Source: Bacillus nitratireducens
Lineage (GTDB): Bacteria > Bacillota > Bacilli > Bacillales > Bacillaceae_G
Length of the DNA stretch: 64,000 bases
Direction: 5' to 3'
Assembly (NCBI RefSeq): GCF_001884135.1
Contig: NZ_MAOC01000027.1
Location: forward strand, 62,001 to 126,000
Part shown: piece by piece, positions 33,640-43,139 of the stretch
Layout: the number at the start of each line of letters is the position of its first letter
Numbering within the stretch: position 1 is the first letter of the stretch
Program-made: the position numbers and the translations under genes
Notes under the pieces: generated by a model
The model's database searches: none
The model's input: the letters and a program-made list of their open reading frames with translations, nothing else
Told to the model about the DNA's origin: nothing

Positions 33640-34722
33640 ATGCTTGCTAATTATATTCCGGAGAAAATACTTAAAACAACTTATGAGACAAAAATGATTT
33701 CATCAGGTGACAATTATCCAACTTTAAAAATAAGCGGAACAAACCTTCAATATTTACTTGTAATGCTCCATCATGGAATTGAGTCAAATACTATAAAAAC
33801 GAAGCTAAATTGGACGAACGAAGAATTCGAAAAACAAATACATGCATTAGAACTAGAAGGTTTATTGAAAAAGATAGGAGAGAGTTACTATCCAACGTGT
33901 ATGGTTATAACAGCTACTGAAGGAGAAAAACTTTATAACCTATGTGAGCCTCTAATTAAACCTACACTTAACATAATTGAAAAGTATTCTAATCAAATTG
34001 ATGCTATGACTAAAAGAATCGAGACATTTAATCATTTATCTAAAGAATCGTATAGTCTTTTACTTTATAGCGGTGTGTTATTAGATTCTGGACAAATAAT
34101 TAACATTGAAGAAAACTATTTAGAAACAGAACGGCCTTTGAGAAACAATAAAAGATATTATTATGCGATTCTAGAACAAGAACAAACAGACAAAGAGGCC
34201 TTTGGAATGTATGGTAATACGTATTTGGATTTAGGGGAATATCAAATTGGTCTTTATGGAAACACTCGATATACAACTTTGAATTTAATAACTGCGAATA
34301 AAGAAACGTTTGAAGAATATTTTCACGATGCTATTATCGATATTAATTATACGAAAAAGCAATTAGTTGAAAATTTTGTAGCAGTAGATAGACAAGTAGA
34401 CTTAAATTTAAATGTATTATACGAAGAATTAGGCTTATATAAAAATTCACAACCTGTTATCCCAGTGTTTACAGCCGCAGACTTATCTATACTTAACGAA
34501 ATCGCGAACACGGTCAGTGAAGATTTGATTTTATTATGTAAAGAAAATGAGAAGCCTTTAAAAGAATACTTTGCAAGCAGCAGATACTCAAAAGAAATAA
34601 CTTACGAAGAATTTTTTATTTGGTGGTATCACTTTTTCTATACAAAAGTAACTGAAGAATTAATTAAACACGGCGTAATTAAAATCAGTTCCCAAAAGGA
34701 TCAGTCATATATAATGTATTAA
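33640..34722 (+). CDS. Uncharacterised 360-residue protein with a possible N-terminal winged helix
   Basis: Residues 25-90 (LKISGTNLQYLLVMLHHGIESNTIKTKLNWTNEEFEKQIHALELEGLLKKIGESYYPT) have the helix-helix-recognition-helix-wing order of a winged HTH, with the phrase 'EGLLKK...YYPT' as the wing. The rest is soluble and acidic, with aromatic-rich segments (EEFFIWWYHFFYTKVTEELIKHGVI) and no enzyme motif that I know. It could be a DNA-binding regulator with a ligand domain. AAGGAGGG lies 8 bases before the ATG. The histidine-phosphatase gene starts 58 bases after the stop, perhaps in the same operon. Confidence 0.5.
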   Translation: MLANYIPEKILKTTYETKMISSGDNYPTLKISGTNLQYLLVMLHHGIESNTIKTKLNWTNEEFEKQIHALELEGLLKKIGESYYPTCMVITATEGEKLYNLCEPLIKPTLNIIEKYSNQIDAMTKRIETFNHLSKESYSLLLYSGVLLDSGQIINIEENYLETERPLRNNKRYYYAILEQEQTDKEAFGMYGNTYLDLGEYQIGLYGNTRYTTLNLITANKETFEEYFHDAIIDINYTKKQLVENFVAVDRQVDLNLNVLYEELGLYKNSQPVIPVFTAADLSILNEIANTVSEDLILLCKENEKPLKEYFASSRYSKEITYEEFFIWWYHFFYTKVTEELIKHGVIKISSQKDQSYIMY

Positions 34723-34780
34723 TGTATTAAACTATACGTATAGAATTTAAACTTCACATATGTAGCAGGAGGATATATGT

Positions 34781-35353
34781 ATGACTGTTTTATGCTTAGT
34801 TAGACACGGGGAAACTGAATGGAATGCTATTGGAAAGCTCCAAGGCCACGAGAATATTGAGCTAAATAAAAACGGTAAACAACAAGCCGAAAGATGCGGT
34901 TTGTATTTGCGTGAAAAACAATGGGATATAATTATTTCTAGCCCTTTATCAAGAGCTAAGCAAACAGCTGAAATCATAAATACGTACATGTTAACATCAG
35001 TAAACATAATTGAAATGGAGAATTTTATAGAACGTGATTATGGCATGGCTTCAGGATTAACGACAGAAGAGCGGACGAAAATGTTTCCAAAACGTAATTA
35101 TAAAAATCAAGAACCAAGAGAACTACTAAAAGCAAGAATTATAACCGGTTTAAATATAATCCTGAAAAAATACCCAGATAGTAATGTTATTTTAGTTACT
35201 CATAGTGCCGTTATAAACACAATTCTTGCTCTTATATCAAATAATGAAATTGGATCAGGAAAAACAAAACTTTTTACGGCCTGTATAAGTAGCATTTATT
35301 ATCATCAAGAACAATGGAAAATACGTGAGTATAACAAAATTGACCATTTATAA
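34781..35353 (+). CDS. Histidine phosphatase family protein (phosphoglycerate-mutase-like, PhoE type)
   Basis: 190 residues. The RHG motif is LVRHGETEWNAIGKLQGHENIELNKNGKQQAE at the N-terminus, supplying the catalytic His near residue 9 and Arg. SSPLSRAKQTAEII gives the second Arg. The Glu lies in NFIERDYGMASGL and the second His in ILVTHSAVINTIL near residue 145. It should be a broad-specificity acid phosphatase. AGCAGGAGG lies 10 bases before the ATG. The RidA gene follows after 54 bases. Confidence 0.88.
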   Translation: MTVLCLVRHGETEWNAIGKLQGHENIELNKNGKQQAERCGLYLREKQWDIIISSPLSRAKQTAEIINTYMLTSVNIIEMENFIERDYGMASGLTTEERTKMFPKRNYKNQEPRELLKARIITGLNIILKKYPDSNVILVTHSAVINTILALISNNEIGSGKTKLFTACISSIYYHQEQWKIREYNKIDHL

Positions 35354-35407
35354 ACAAATAATAAAAATAAATATACAGAAAATACGATATTGAAGGAGAG
35401 AAGAGCC

Positions 35408-35803
35408 ATGCAAAAGAAATTTATCAATCCAGAAACAATGCCAGCAACTTTTGGATACTCACATGTAGTTGAAGTTAGTGACGCTAAACGAACAATTTAC
35501 ATATCTGGACAAGTAGCGATCAATACCGATGGTCAAATAGTTGGCATTGATGATTTAGCTACACAAACGCGACAAGTATTCGAAAATATTAAAAGCGCAT
35601 TAGAAACTTCGGAATTAAATTTTAATGATGTAGTAAAATTAACATTTTTCTTAACAGATATTTCTCAAATGGCCATTGTTAGAGATGTTCGAGATCAATA
35701 CATTGATACTAAAAATCCACCAGCAAGTTCAGCTGTAGAAGTTAGAAAATTAATTAACGATAACTTATTAATTGAAATCGAAGCAATTGCTGTAGCAAAC
35801 TAA
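35408..35803 (+). CDS. RidA family enamine/imine deaminase
   Basis: 131 residues from ATG 35408 with AAGGAGAG 9 bases upstream; TTG 35390 overlaps that site. The family signature is clear: YSHVVEVSDAKRTIYISGQVAINTDGQIVG, TRQVFENIKSALETSELNFNDVVKLTFFLTD, and the C-terminal PPASSAVEVRKLINDNLLIEIEAIAVA, where the conserved P-x-S-x-A-V-x-V block is intact and Arg is displaced by a few residues. RidA proteins detoxify reactive enamines from PLP enzymes. It is the last + strand gene before the dif site. Confidence 0.85.
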   Translation: MQKKFINPETMPATFGYSHVVEVSDAKRTIYISGQVAINTDGQIVGIDDLATQTRQVFENIKSALETSELNFNDVVKLTFFLTDISQMAIVRDVRDQYIDTKNPPASSAVEVRKLINDNLLIEIEAIAVAN

Positions 35804-35830
35804 TTTTAAAAACTTATTCGTAATCATATC

Positions 35831-35876
35831 AATACAATTCGTTTAATGCATTCATTTTAAACGAATTGTATTTTTT
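35831..35876 (+). terminator. Rho-independent terminator
   Basis: AATACAATTCGTTT and AAACGAATTGTATT form a 14-bp stem, followed by TTTTATTG. It is the last + strand terminator before dif. Confidence 0.88.
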
Positions 35877-36029
35877 ATTGTCTTAAATATCATTTATATC
35901 TGGAGACATTATCATCAACAACTTATAAAACAACAACAAAACAAATAACCACACAAATCCATCACACAGAATGAATCCAAAGAAAAGGGGAGTCTAACAA
36001 CTTCAATTAACATATAATAAGTTTATTAC

Positions 36030-36464
<435 letters not shown>

Positions 36465-37193
36465 TTAACATAAAAAAATCTCCCTCACCTTTGTATCGAT
36501 TTGCAGCAATAATATATTATGTTGCTGGTACTTTTCTTCCCATTCCCTTGGATCTGTCTGTGTGAAAAATGGATAACCACCAATTTTATGTCCTTGATCT
36601 TTACATAAATCATCATACAGTTCGCCTAATTCTATGTTGTTTTCTTCATCAACGATTTCTTCCCAATCAATGTCATCGCTTATAATCTTTTCAAATCGAT
36701 AATCTCTTAATGTTACTGGTTGATAACCCACTTCAAACTTTAGTTTCGCTGCTTCAGGTATGATAAAGTCATCTAATTCTAAAGTGTTTAAATAACTAAA
36801 ATCAGTAATAACCTTATTTAAATCTTCTATAATTGTAGAATGATAAATAAGTCGAAAGTCATTTTGTCTTGTTAGATGATCAAAATCTGCTCCGAAAAGC
36901 TCATCATCAGCACTTACGAAAAATTGTAACATTCCCTTTTGAGGCATATATTCAACATGCGGCATTTCTTCAAAGTTTAACTGCGCAAGTAACATCATAG
37001 GTTTTCCATTTGAGTCTTTAGGATGCTCTTGGTTTATAGGTAAATACGGATAACCACCAAATTTGCTCTCAAAAAGAGTTGTCTCTGCTTTCGTTCCAGA
37101 CACTTCAATATACGGTTTCACACTTTCTTCTAAAATACTACGATACTGCTCTAGTTCTTTCGGAATTTGAAGTTGATACGTATTCTTCATCAC
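36465..37193 (-). CDS. YwqG/DUF1963 family protein with altered, shortened C-terminus
   Basis: 242 residues. DUF1963 features are FGGYPYLPINQEHPKDSNGKPMMLLAQLNFEEMP, QFFVSADDELFGADFD, and late HKIGGYPFFTQTDPREW followed by ILLLQIDT. In full-length YwqG proteins (about 260 residues) this strand is followed by a W-G-D-x-G-x-x-x-F motif. Here it runs into KVREIFLC and a stop. The last ~25 residues are therefore missing, replaced by sequence with a good ribosome site (GGTGAGGGAG) and a 9-codon frame. The protein may be non-functional. Confidence 0.72.
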   Translation of the reverse strand: MMKNTYQLQIPKELEQYRSILEESVKPYIEVSGTKAETTLFESKFGGYPYLPINQEHPKDSNGKPMMLLAQLNFEEMPHVEYMPQKGMLQFFVSADDELFGADFDHLTRQNDFRLIYHSTIIEDLNKVITDFSYLNTLELDDFIIPEAAKLKFEVGYQPVTLRDYRFEKIISDDIDWEEIVDEENNIELGELYDDLCKDQGHKIGGYPFFTQTDPREWEEKYQQHNILLLQIDTKVREIFLC

Positions 37194-37268
37194 ATTTTCC
37201 TCCCTTTAAAAGTGAATTAAAAATGCCTTACTTAATTATATAGCAAGAGATAGATTTATTGAAAATCG

Positions 37269-37676
37269 TTAAAAATCCGTTTTCACCCTTGTTTTTTGCG
37301 CACTTGGTGGACAAATTAAATTATGTTCTGAAACCTTTTTATTAATAATTCGAATTAAATTCGCTGCTTCTGCGCTATTTGTTGTTTCTTTTAGAGTTTC
37401 TTTTAGAACATCGATTTCCTTTGAAAGTTCAATCCATTTAGGCAAAACATGATTATTTTTCAAAGTTCTATAAAGTTGTTTTTCTGGATTGTACGAAAGT
37501 TCTTTATCTAGGTTTAGAGGTTTCCCTTTACCAGGTAAATCATTAAAAACCCCTTTCTTTTCTGCTTGCTTTATGATTGAGCTAATATGGTCTTCATAAG
37601 TAAATGACCAAACCTTTTCATCTTTAACTAAAATTTCTTGTTTTTTAAGGTTTTTATCTAGTTCATCTTGATTCAT
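37269..37676 (-). CDS. DUF1992 (DnaJ-C28-like) domain protein
   Basis: 135 residues from ATG 37676, which has AAAAGGGG 9 bases upstream. SFTYEDHISSIIKQAEKKGVFNDLPGKGKPLNLDKELSYNPEKQLYRTLKNNHVLPKWIELSKEID is the DUF1992 signature (A-x-x-x-G-x-F-x-x-L-x-G-x-G-K-P-L). The function is unknown. The frame is open upstream into the esterase gene, so the two could be translated as one fused protein. I prefer a separate start because of the ribosome site and because the esterase domain ends ~15 residues earlier. It is probably translationally coupled. Confidence 0.72.
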   Translation of the reverse strand: MNQDELDKNLKKQEILVKDEKVWSFTYEDHISSIIKQAEKKGVFNDLPGKGKPLNLDKELSYNPEKQLYRTLKNNHVLPKWIELSKEIDVLKETLKETTNSAEAANLIRIINKKVSEHNLICPPSAQKTRVKTDF

Positions 37677-38927
37677 AGATTCATTCCCCTTTTCATTTTT
37701 TAGCGTTGTTTTTGTATGTTTCAATGTTATCAATCCATCAAATAACTTTTCTCGCCACCACACGCTGTCATGTCCACCTCGAAACTCTTCGTAAGTAGAT
37801 TTGTACCCTTTTCCTTTTAAAGCTTTGTACAGGTGCCTATTAGCCGTTAAAAGAGGTTTGTTTTCGAGTTCTCCTTTTGCTATGTAAAAATGAGGTTGAC
37901 TCGTATTGGAATCTATAGTTGAAATTTGATTTTCAATCCAAGGAATTTTATTTTCATAACCATCTTTTTTCCAATGAACGGATCCAGACATTGACAACAC
38001 GTTCCCGAAAATGTGTGGATTTTGAACTGCTACATAACAAGCTGCTAAGCCACCAAGACTGAAACCGGCAATTGTTGTATGTTTCGCTTCTTGATGCACA
38101 CGATACTTCGACTGAATCCATGGAAGTAATTCCTCCGTTAAAAATGCATTCATTTTATCGTTATAAGTTAGCTCTTCTAGCCGATTAACTGGTTCTATAG
38201 CAACAGCAATACAAGTTGGGATTTCTTTTGCGTGAATTAAATAATTGAGTGTTCTTTCGATTGAAAGGTTATTAATGAATGAATTCCCATCAAATACAAT
38301 GAGAAGTTCTTGAAGATGTGAAGAGTGAGAATAATCATGAGGCGTATAAATATGAATTTTACGTGTGTTATTTAAAATCGTACTATGAAAAGAATATGTT
38401 TCAATTTTTCCGGATGGATAATGGTTTGAATGAAAACGACTGCTATACTGCACTTCCATTCCTATGTTTAACACAGACGCTTTATTGGCACCTTCTCCAA
38501 ATGTATTTTCATTAAATTGGTCTAGTTGGTACTGTTCACTACGCTTTATCCAATCATTTTCGAAAACATCGTTTACTGAAAAATAGTACGTTGAAATAAA
38601 ACTCTTATCCGTCCTAAACGTTGCATACCAAATATCTGTCTGTAACAATCGTTTTAATTGATTTACAGACAGATCTCAACCAGGAAAACTTCCGAATACA
38701 TAAACGTTTTCAGTGTTTAGGTCCCCTAACCAAATATACGTTATAAGCTTATACTGACTATCTACAGGACACTGTTCTATTAGTGGCGTATTATTCGACT
38801 TTATTTCATGCAAAAAAGTATAAAAAGCTTTCTCGCTTCCATTCTTTAATTGATTATTAAGCTCCTCTAACTTAGGACTAATTATTGAAGTCACCCATCT
38901 TCCTCCTTTGTATTTCTTTCTTTTCAC
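37677..38927 (-). pseudogene. Fes/enterochelin-esterase-like gene split by an in-frame TGA
   Basis: The - strand frame is open from 38927 except for one TGA at 38678-38676. Before it lies an N-terminal Fes-type domain ending NVYVFGSFPG. After it, with no frame change, come DLSVNQLKRLLQTDIWYATF, the esterase fold LLIVFDGNSFINN, the nucleophile GFSLGGLAACYVA and the final GGHDSVWWREKL. Relatives have G-W-D at the break, so TGG to TGA explains it. Fes-type enzymes hydrolyse ferric siderophores. The catalytic domain could still be made from an internal start (ATG/TTG near 38648), but the N-terminal domain is lost. Confidence 0.8.
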
Positions 38928-38987
38928 TAAATTGCTTTTATAAAATTAGGATTAGGATGTTTTGTATTTAGATGAGTTATTTATGAG

Positions 38988-39353
38988 CTATTTATTAGAA
39001 AGTTTATCAATTGCCTGAATAGAAAGTTCCAACGCTTTTATCCGTCTTGTTAAAAGTGTTTTTTGAGGACTACCAGCTTTAGACTTATCATAGGCCCTCT
39101 CGATTGATGGAAGCAAACCAGCAAGGACATTACGAGCTTCTGCTAACTCTTCTTGACTATATTGATGACTTTCTTGATTCCAAATGTTTTCTAGCACTGC
39201 TAACCCTACGCAAACAGCATTAAGTCTTTTTTTCACTAATGTAGTATTTGCACCTTTTTGAGTCATTTGTGATAGTGCATTTTCAAGTTTACGGATTGTT
39301 GACTGTAAAGATTTTATTGATTCCAATTTATCTATATTTGATACGTTTTCCAT
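38988..39353 (-). CDS. Uncharacterised 121-residue helical protein
   Basis: From ATG 39353 (GAAGGGA 10 bases upstream; ATG 39374 lacks a site) the protein begins MENVSNIDKLESIKSLQSTIRKLENAL. It is nearly all helical with heptad-like leucine spacing, and ends LTRRIKALELSIQAIDKLSNK. It is soluble with no signal peptide. It looks like a three-helix coiled bundle. No family is recognised. It is separated from the esterase gene by ~60 bases and probably transcribed on its own. Confidence 0.55.
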   Translation of the reverse strand: MENVSNIDKLESIKSLQSTIRKLENALSQMTQKGANTTLVKKRLNAVCVGLAVLENIWNQESHQYSQEELAEARNVLAGLLPSIERAYDKSKAGSPQKTLLTRRIKALELSIQAIDKLSNK

Positions 39354-39585
39354 GTTAATGTTGTCCCTTCGCAATTATTTTGTTTAATGTTTGATAAAAT
39401 AAGTACTTGATTTCACTCGAAATATTTTAACATAATTAACTAAATATATTCGAGTTGGACAATAAATTAAAGGAAAACGCTCACTAAACATCTCTCCCTC
39501 CCTTGCATCATTCTATATGTACTTCTTTCTTCGTATTAGAATCCCTATATAAACAAGGTATTAAAATTGTATTTTTTATGAACAT

Positions 39586-39619
39586 AAAAACGCACAAGCA
39601 ATGTAACTTGTACGTTTTT
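39586..39619 (-). terminator. Terminator downstream of the patatin operon
   Basis: On the - strand AAAAACGTACAAG and CTTGTGCGTTTTT form the stem, with a T run at its 3' side. It lies just after the stop of the 123-residue ORF. Confidence 0.75.
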
Positions 39620-39623
39620 ATTT

Positions 39624-39995
39624 TTATTCAGTAAGATAATACAGTAATAGTTTCCGGACCTTCTCATAATTCATGAAATCTCTATATAAAATGGGATACT
39701 TCACAATTTCTGTTTCTATAAAACGATATTGCGGAAACCATTCATAAAATGATTTCCTTAGCCACTTTATTTGATCAAACACAATCTCCTTTTCGTTGTT
39801 ATTAAGTACGTAACTTAAAGTACCTGTTGTATGCATCCAATAATAATTTAAATCAGCGTTTATACAGTCCTCATCTGTAAATTTACTTTTTAAGTCTCGT
39901 TGCAATTTTCCTGTAGCACGATACGGAAACGGTTTATGCAGCGAGCTATGCATTTTCTGCAATTCATTAAAAATAATCTTTTTTCCTAATATCAA
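39624..39995 (-). CDS. Uncharacterised 123-residue protein, second gene of the patatin operon
   Basis: TTG 39995 is favoured because AAAGGGGGAG lies a few bases upstream; a TTG at 40022 would overlap the patatin stop and lacks a site. The protein begins MILGKKIIFNELQKMHSSLH. It is basic and aromatic (YYWMHTTGTLSYVL, WFPQYRFIETEIVKYPILYRDFMNYEKVRKLLLYYL). No family is recognised. Its position within 12 bases of the patatin stop implies co-translation. Confidence 0.55.
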   Translation of the reverse strand: MILGKKIIFNELQKMHSSLHKPFPYRATGKLQRDLKSKFTDEDCINADLNYYWMHTTGTLSYVLNNNEKEIVFDQIKWLRKSFYEWFPQYRFIETEIVKYPILYRDFMNYEKVRKLLLYYLTE

Positions 39996-40006
39996 CTTCT
40001 CCCCCT

Positions 40007-40858
40007 TTATTTCTCTATCCAACTTAATAATTTTTCATAATGATATTGAGCATCTGTATAGCCAAGGTTATATAGATTAACTAGTTTTTCTTTATTTCTT
40101 TCTATTCCGCTTATAGGAAGTTGTACGCTAGGTTGAATGACATAAAAGTTGTCTTTTTGTTCTATTTGATTCATATACGATATCGTCTCATTATAAAAAC
40201 GATAATGTTCTACTAAAGATTCTGCGATATTCGGATATTTTCTATATAAAATTTTAGCCAGGCCTGAAAATTTGTTTCGCTGCTTCTCATACCCTCCTGG
40301 CTTTGTCATAATAACGACGTTCTTTTGATAACCATCAGTTTGAGCTTTTAAAACTGGTATAGGATCTATAATCCCTCCATCTAACAATTTTCGATTATCA
40401 TAATCTACAGCAGGCGCTATAAATGGGACAGAGCTTGATGCACGAATGATTTTTAAAATATCATTTCCGTGTTCTATTTTATTGTAATAAACTGCTTTTC
40501 CTGAATCGCAATCAGTCGTTCCTATTACAAACTGTTCATTTGAGTTTAAGAAAGTTTGAAAATCAAATGGGACAATTTTGTTTGGTACTTCATCAAATAA
40601 AAAATCCATTCCAAATAATTCACGTTTTCTAATTAAGTTTCGATAAGATATATACCTGTGATCTGCTACTAGCTCTGTATTTACTTTCTTATTTCTTCCT
40701 TTTTGACGTGATAAATAGGTTGCGCCCATACACGCTCCAGCGGATACACCGACTACATACGGAAAGAATAAGTCCCTTTCCATAAAATACTCGAGTACTC
40801 CTGCAGTATATAATCCTTTCATCCCGCCGCCTTCTAATACTAAACCGATATTCTTCAT
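40007..40858 (-). CDS. Patatin-like phospholipase (YjjU type)
   Basis: 283 residues. The oxyanion motif is LVLEGGGMKGLYTAGVLEYF. The nucleophile elbow G-x-S-x-G is VVGVSAGACMGATYLS (Ser near residue 41). The catalytic Asp lies in LLDGGIIDPIPVLKA near residue 175. These form the Ser-Asp dyad of patatin phospholipases, acting on acyl lipids in the cytoplasm or at the membrane surface. No signal peptide is present. The start is ATG 40858 with AGAGGGA 8 bases upstream. It forms an operon with the downstream 123-residue ORF. Confidence 0.88.
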   Translation of the reverse strand: MKNIGLVLEGGGMKGLYTAGVLEYFMERDLFFPYVVGVSAGACMGATYLSRQKGRNKKVNTELVADHRYISYRNLIRKRELFGMDFLFDEVPNKIVPFDFQTFLNSNEQFVIGTTDCDSGKAVYYNKIEHGNDILKIIRASSSVPFIAPAVDYDNRKLLDGGIIDPIPVLKAQTDGYQKNVVIMTKPGGYEKQRNKFSGLAKILYRKYPNIAESLVEHYRFYNETISYMNQIEQKDNFYVIQPSVQLPISGIERNKEKLVNLYNLGYTDAQYHYEKLLSWIEK

Positions 40859-41037
40859 GCTTAATCCCTCTACTTCTGTTTTCTTACTTACATGTTAGCA
40901 CAAGATTTTAGGATGAGGTTATATAAAATAGTTGCAATAATAACAAAAAACTATTAAAGCAATGTCATAAACTCTTAGTCATTCGCGTGGTACAATATAA
41001 GAAACTCATTCCACATATTATAAAGGAGGAATTTCTT

Positions 41038-41415
41038 ATGGGTTTATTTAGTGGTATTTTAGGAAACGCATCAAATGCGAGTACAGAAAGTGTAGAACGT
41101 GATTTAGAGAAGATTATGCTAGACGATGAGAAAGTTGAGCATGCTTATAAATTAATTCGTGATTTAATTGTATTTACAAATCGCCGTCTTATTTTAGTAG
41201 ATAAACAGGGGATATCAGGTAAAAAAACAGAGTATCATTCTATTCCTTATAAAAGCATTACACAATTCAGCATTGAAACAGCCGGGCATTTTGATTTAGA
41301 CGCTGAGCTTAAAATTTGGATATCTAGTTTGAGTACGCCGATTACAAAAGAATTTAAAGGTGACGATAGTGTTTTAAGCATTCAAAAAGCGTTAGTAACA
41401 TATACGACAAAATAA
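41038..41415 (+). CDS. Bacterial PH-domain protein (PF08000 type)
   Basis: 125 residues from ATG 41038, which has AAAGGAGG 8 bases upstream; ATG 40987 would add 17 residues without a site. MGLFSGILGNAS is followed by DDEKVEHAYKLIRDLIVFTNRRLILVDKQGISGKKTEYHSIPYKSITQFSIETAGHFDLDAELKIWI. This is the classical bacterial PH fold (F-T-x-x-R-L-I-x-x-D ... Y-x-S-I-P-Y). The function is unknown; members are often stress-induced. It is one of few + strand genes right of dif. Confidence 0.85.
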   Translation: MGLFSGILGNASNASTESVERDLEKIMLDDEKVEHAYKLIRDLIVFTNRRLILVDKQGISGKKTEYHSIPYKSITQFSIETAGHFDLDAELKIWISSLSTPITKEFKGDDSVLSIQKALVTYTTK

Positions 41416-41509
41416 CGCACTTTTGTATTTTTATTCACTTTCAAAATTACTAACCCGAACATTTTGGAAGAATATACATTATTTTTGTATATTTAATCTC
41501 AAATAACAT

Positions 41510-41552
41510 AAAAAGGTAAAGCATTTTTTAAATGCTTTACCTTTCTTTTTTG
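41510..41552. terminator. Bidirectional terminator
   Basis: AAAGGTAAAGCATTT and AAATGCTTTACCTTT form a 15-bp stem. Its right arm overlaps the 3' end of the convergent GNAT gene. Confidence 0.85.
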
Positions 41553-42010
41553 TAATAAATAAGTGTAGTTTTATCATTTAATTTCTTTATTACTTTTGTT
41601 CTTTTATAACCCATCTTTTCGTATAGAAAACAATTTCGTTCTTCCTCTAAAATCGTAGCAAGTTCAAAACTCCGTGCTTCTGGAAACATCTCTTCAATTA
41701 AAATAAGTACCTTCTGAGCGAGTCCTTTCCCTTGATAGTTTGGATGAATAAACATTGGACTGATCCAAAATTTATAAGGTATTTCCTTTTGGGATATACC
41801 TATCGCCCCCACAAGGTTTGAATCTATTATCATCTTATAAAAGTTACTGCCGGGATTATTTATCCTTAAAATAGTTTTTTCTATAGATTCATTTGCTGGA
41901 TTTGTTTCATAGTCATTATATTTATTTAATAAAGGGCTAAATGAGTCTATTTGCATTTGAAATAAAACTTCTGCATCATTTTCTGTCGCCTTCTCTAAAG
42001 TAATCTCCAT
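41537..42010 (-). CDS. GNAT N-acetyltransferase
   Basis: 157 residues: EITLEKATENDAEVLFQMQIDSF, LVGAIGISQKEIPYKFWISPMFIHPNYQGKGLAQKVLILIEEMFPEA with the Y-Q-G-K-G-L-A acetyl-CoA loop, then ERNCFLYEKMGYKRT. The start is ATG 42010, one base after the bstA stop, so the two are translationally coupled. The substrate is unknown. Confidence 0.85.
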   Translation of the reverse strand: MEITLEKATENDAEVLFQMQIDSFSPLLNKYNDYETNPANESIEKTILRINNPGSNFYKMIIDSNLVGAIGISQKEIPYKFWISPMFIHPNYQGKGLAQKVLILIEEMFPEARSFELATILEEERNCFLYEKMGYKRTKVIKKLNDKTTLIYYKKER

Positions 42011-42011
42011 G

Positions 42012-42533
42012 TTACCAATTTAGTCGATTTCTTAATGAAGTGATATGAGCTGTATGATGACGTCCGTGCCATGCATATAGTCCAATTGCAGCAGCAAGTT
42101 TTGTTTCGCCAGTATCTGGATGGTTAAATGTCTTTTCTAAATCTTCAACTTCTAGAGAATATAAAAGGTTCACCCATCTTTTATGTAATGAATCTAGCAT
42201 TACTAGTGAAACATCTACTGGTAATTTAGAATCGGGTAGTTCTGCCCACTTTTCTTCTTTATATGGTTTAATAGTTGGATTCTTTTCTGTTAGTGCTAAT
42301 TTAAAGCGTATGTAGCTATTCATATGGCTATCAACAACATGATGAACTACTTGACGAACCGTCCATCCACCAACTCGATACGGTGTGTCTAACTGCTTCT
42401 GATCTAAATCTTTGATTGCTTTTGTTAGTTCATTAGGTAAATCTTCAATTTCTTGAATCCATGTATCAATCATTTCTTCAGTTATAGGACGTTTGTATGT
42501 AAATTGGCCAATTGGATAACGTAAATCATTCAT
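42012..42533 (-). CDS. bstA: DinB-fold bacillithiol S-transferase-like protein (YfiT/BstA)
   Basis: 173 residues from ATG 42533 (AAGGGGG 8 bases upstream), the length of B. subtilis YfiT; the 42587 start lacks a site. It begins [22 protein letters not shown]. The metal triad is V-V-H-H-V-V-D-S-H (His 64/65) and [21 protein letters not shown] near 155-165. [16 protein letters not shown] is the YfiT signature. YfiT-type proteins bind a divalent metal and conjugate bacillithiol to electrophiles. It forms a tight three-gene run with GNAT genes on either side. Confidence 0.82.
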   Translation of the reverse strand: MNDLRYPIGQFTYKRPITEEMIDTWIQEIEDLPNELTKAIKDLDQKQLDTPYRVGGWTVRQVVHHVVDSHMNSYIRFKLALTEKNPTIKPYKEEKWAELPDSKLPVDVSLVMLDSLHKRWVNLLYSLEVEDLEKTFNHPDTGETKLAAAIGLYAWHGRHHTAHITSLRNRLNW

Positions 42534-42549
42534 GTATAAGTCCCCCTTA

Positions 42550-43077
42550 TTATAAGCGCGAAGTATTTCTCCAAATATAATGTACAAACTTCACATGTTC
42601 TCCGTTTAATTCTACATAAGCTGTATCTGTTTCGTTATGATAAGAAGAAAATCCGCTTTTTTCTAGTACAATTTGTGATGCGAGATTATTTGTAGTTGTT
42701 TTAGCGTGAACCTCATTAATTTCATTATTTTTCGCCACGTCTAAAACTAGTTTTACAGCTGCTTTTGCAACTCCTTTTTTTGTAAACTTTTCTCCGACTC
42801 GATAACCTAACGAACTGCTTCGAGTTTCCGTATCTATATCTACTAAATTTATTCGTCCTACAATCTCTTTTTCTTCATTACGAATTAAATAAAAATAAGA
42901 ATCTCCATCCGCCTGTTCTATTAATAAATCGTCTAGTAGTTTTTGGAAATATTCAAAATCAAAATATTGCGAGCTGCGATTTGGTACCATTGTTTCAAAA
43001 AAAGATTTATTCGTAAGTTCAAACGTAAATAAATCTTTAGCATCGTGTTTCTTTAATTGTTCTATGTATACTTTCAT
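42550..43077 (-). CDS. GNAT acetyltransferase, RimJ/RimL-like
   Basis: 175 residues: [26 protein letters not shown] (the N-terminal RimL-like variable region), [53 protein letters not shown] with the acetyl-CoA loop K-K-G-V-A-K-A, then [19 protein letters not shown]. The family acetylates N-terminal amines of proteins or small molecules. GGAGTAATCGAG precedes the ATG. It is the first gene of the GNAT-bstA-GNAT operon, 16 bases upstream of bstA. Confidence 0.82.
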   Translation of the reverse strand: MKVYIEQLKKHDAKDLFTFELTNKSFFETMVPNRSSQYFDFEYFQKLLDDLLIEQADGDSYFYLIRNEEKEIVGRINLVDIDTETRSSSLGYRVGEKFTKKGVAKAAVKLVLDVAKNNEINEVHAKTTTNNLASQIVLEKSGFSSYHNETDTAYVELNGEHVKFVHYIWRNTSRL

Positions 43078-43139
43078 CTCGATTACTCCTTCTATATCTA
43101 CTAACTGTTATATATTCTTTTTTATCAATTAATTTCCTG

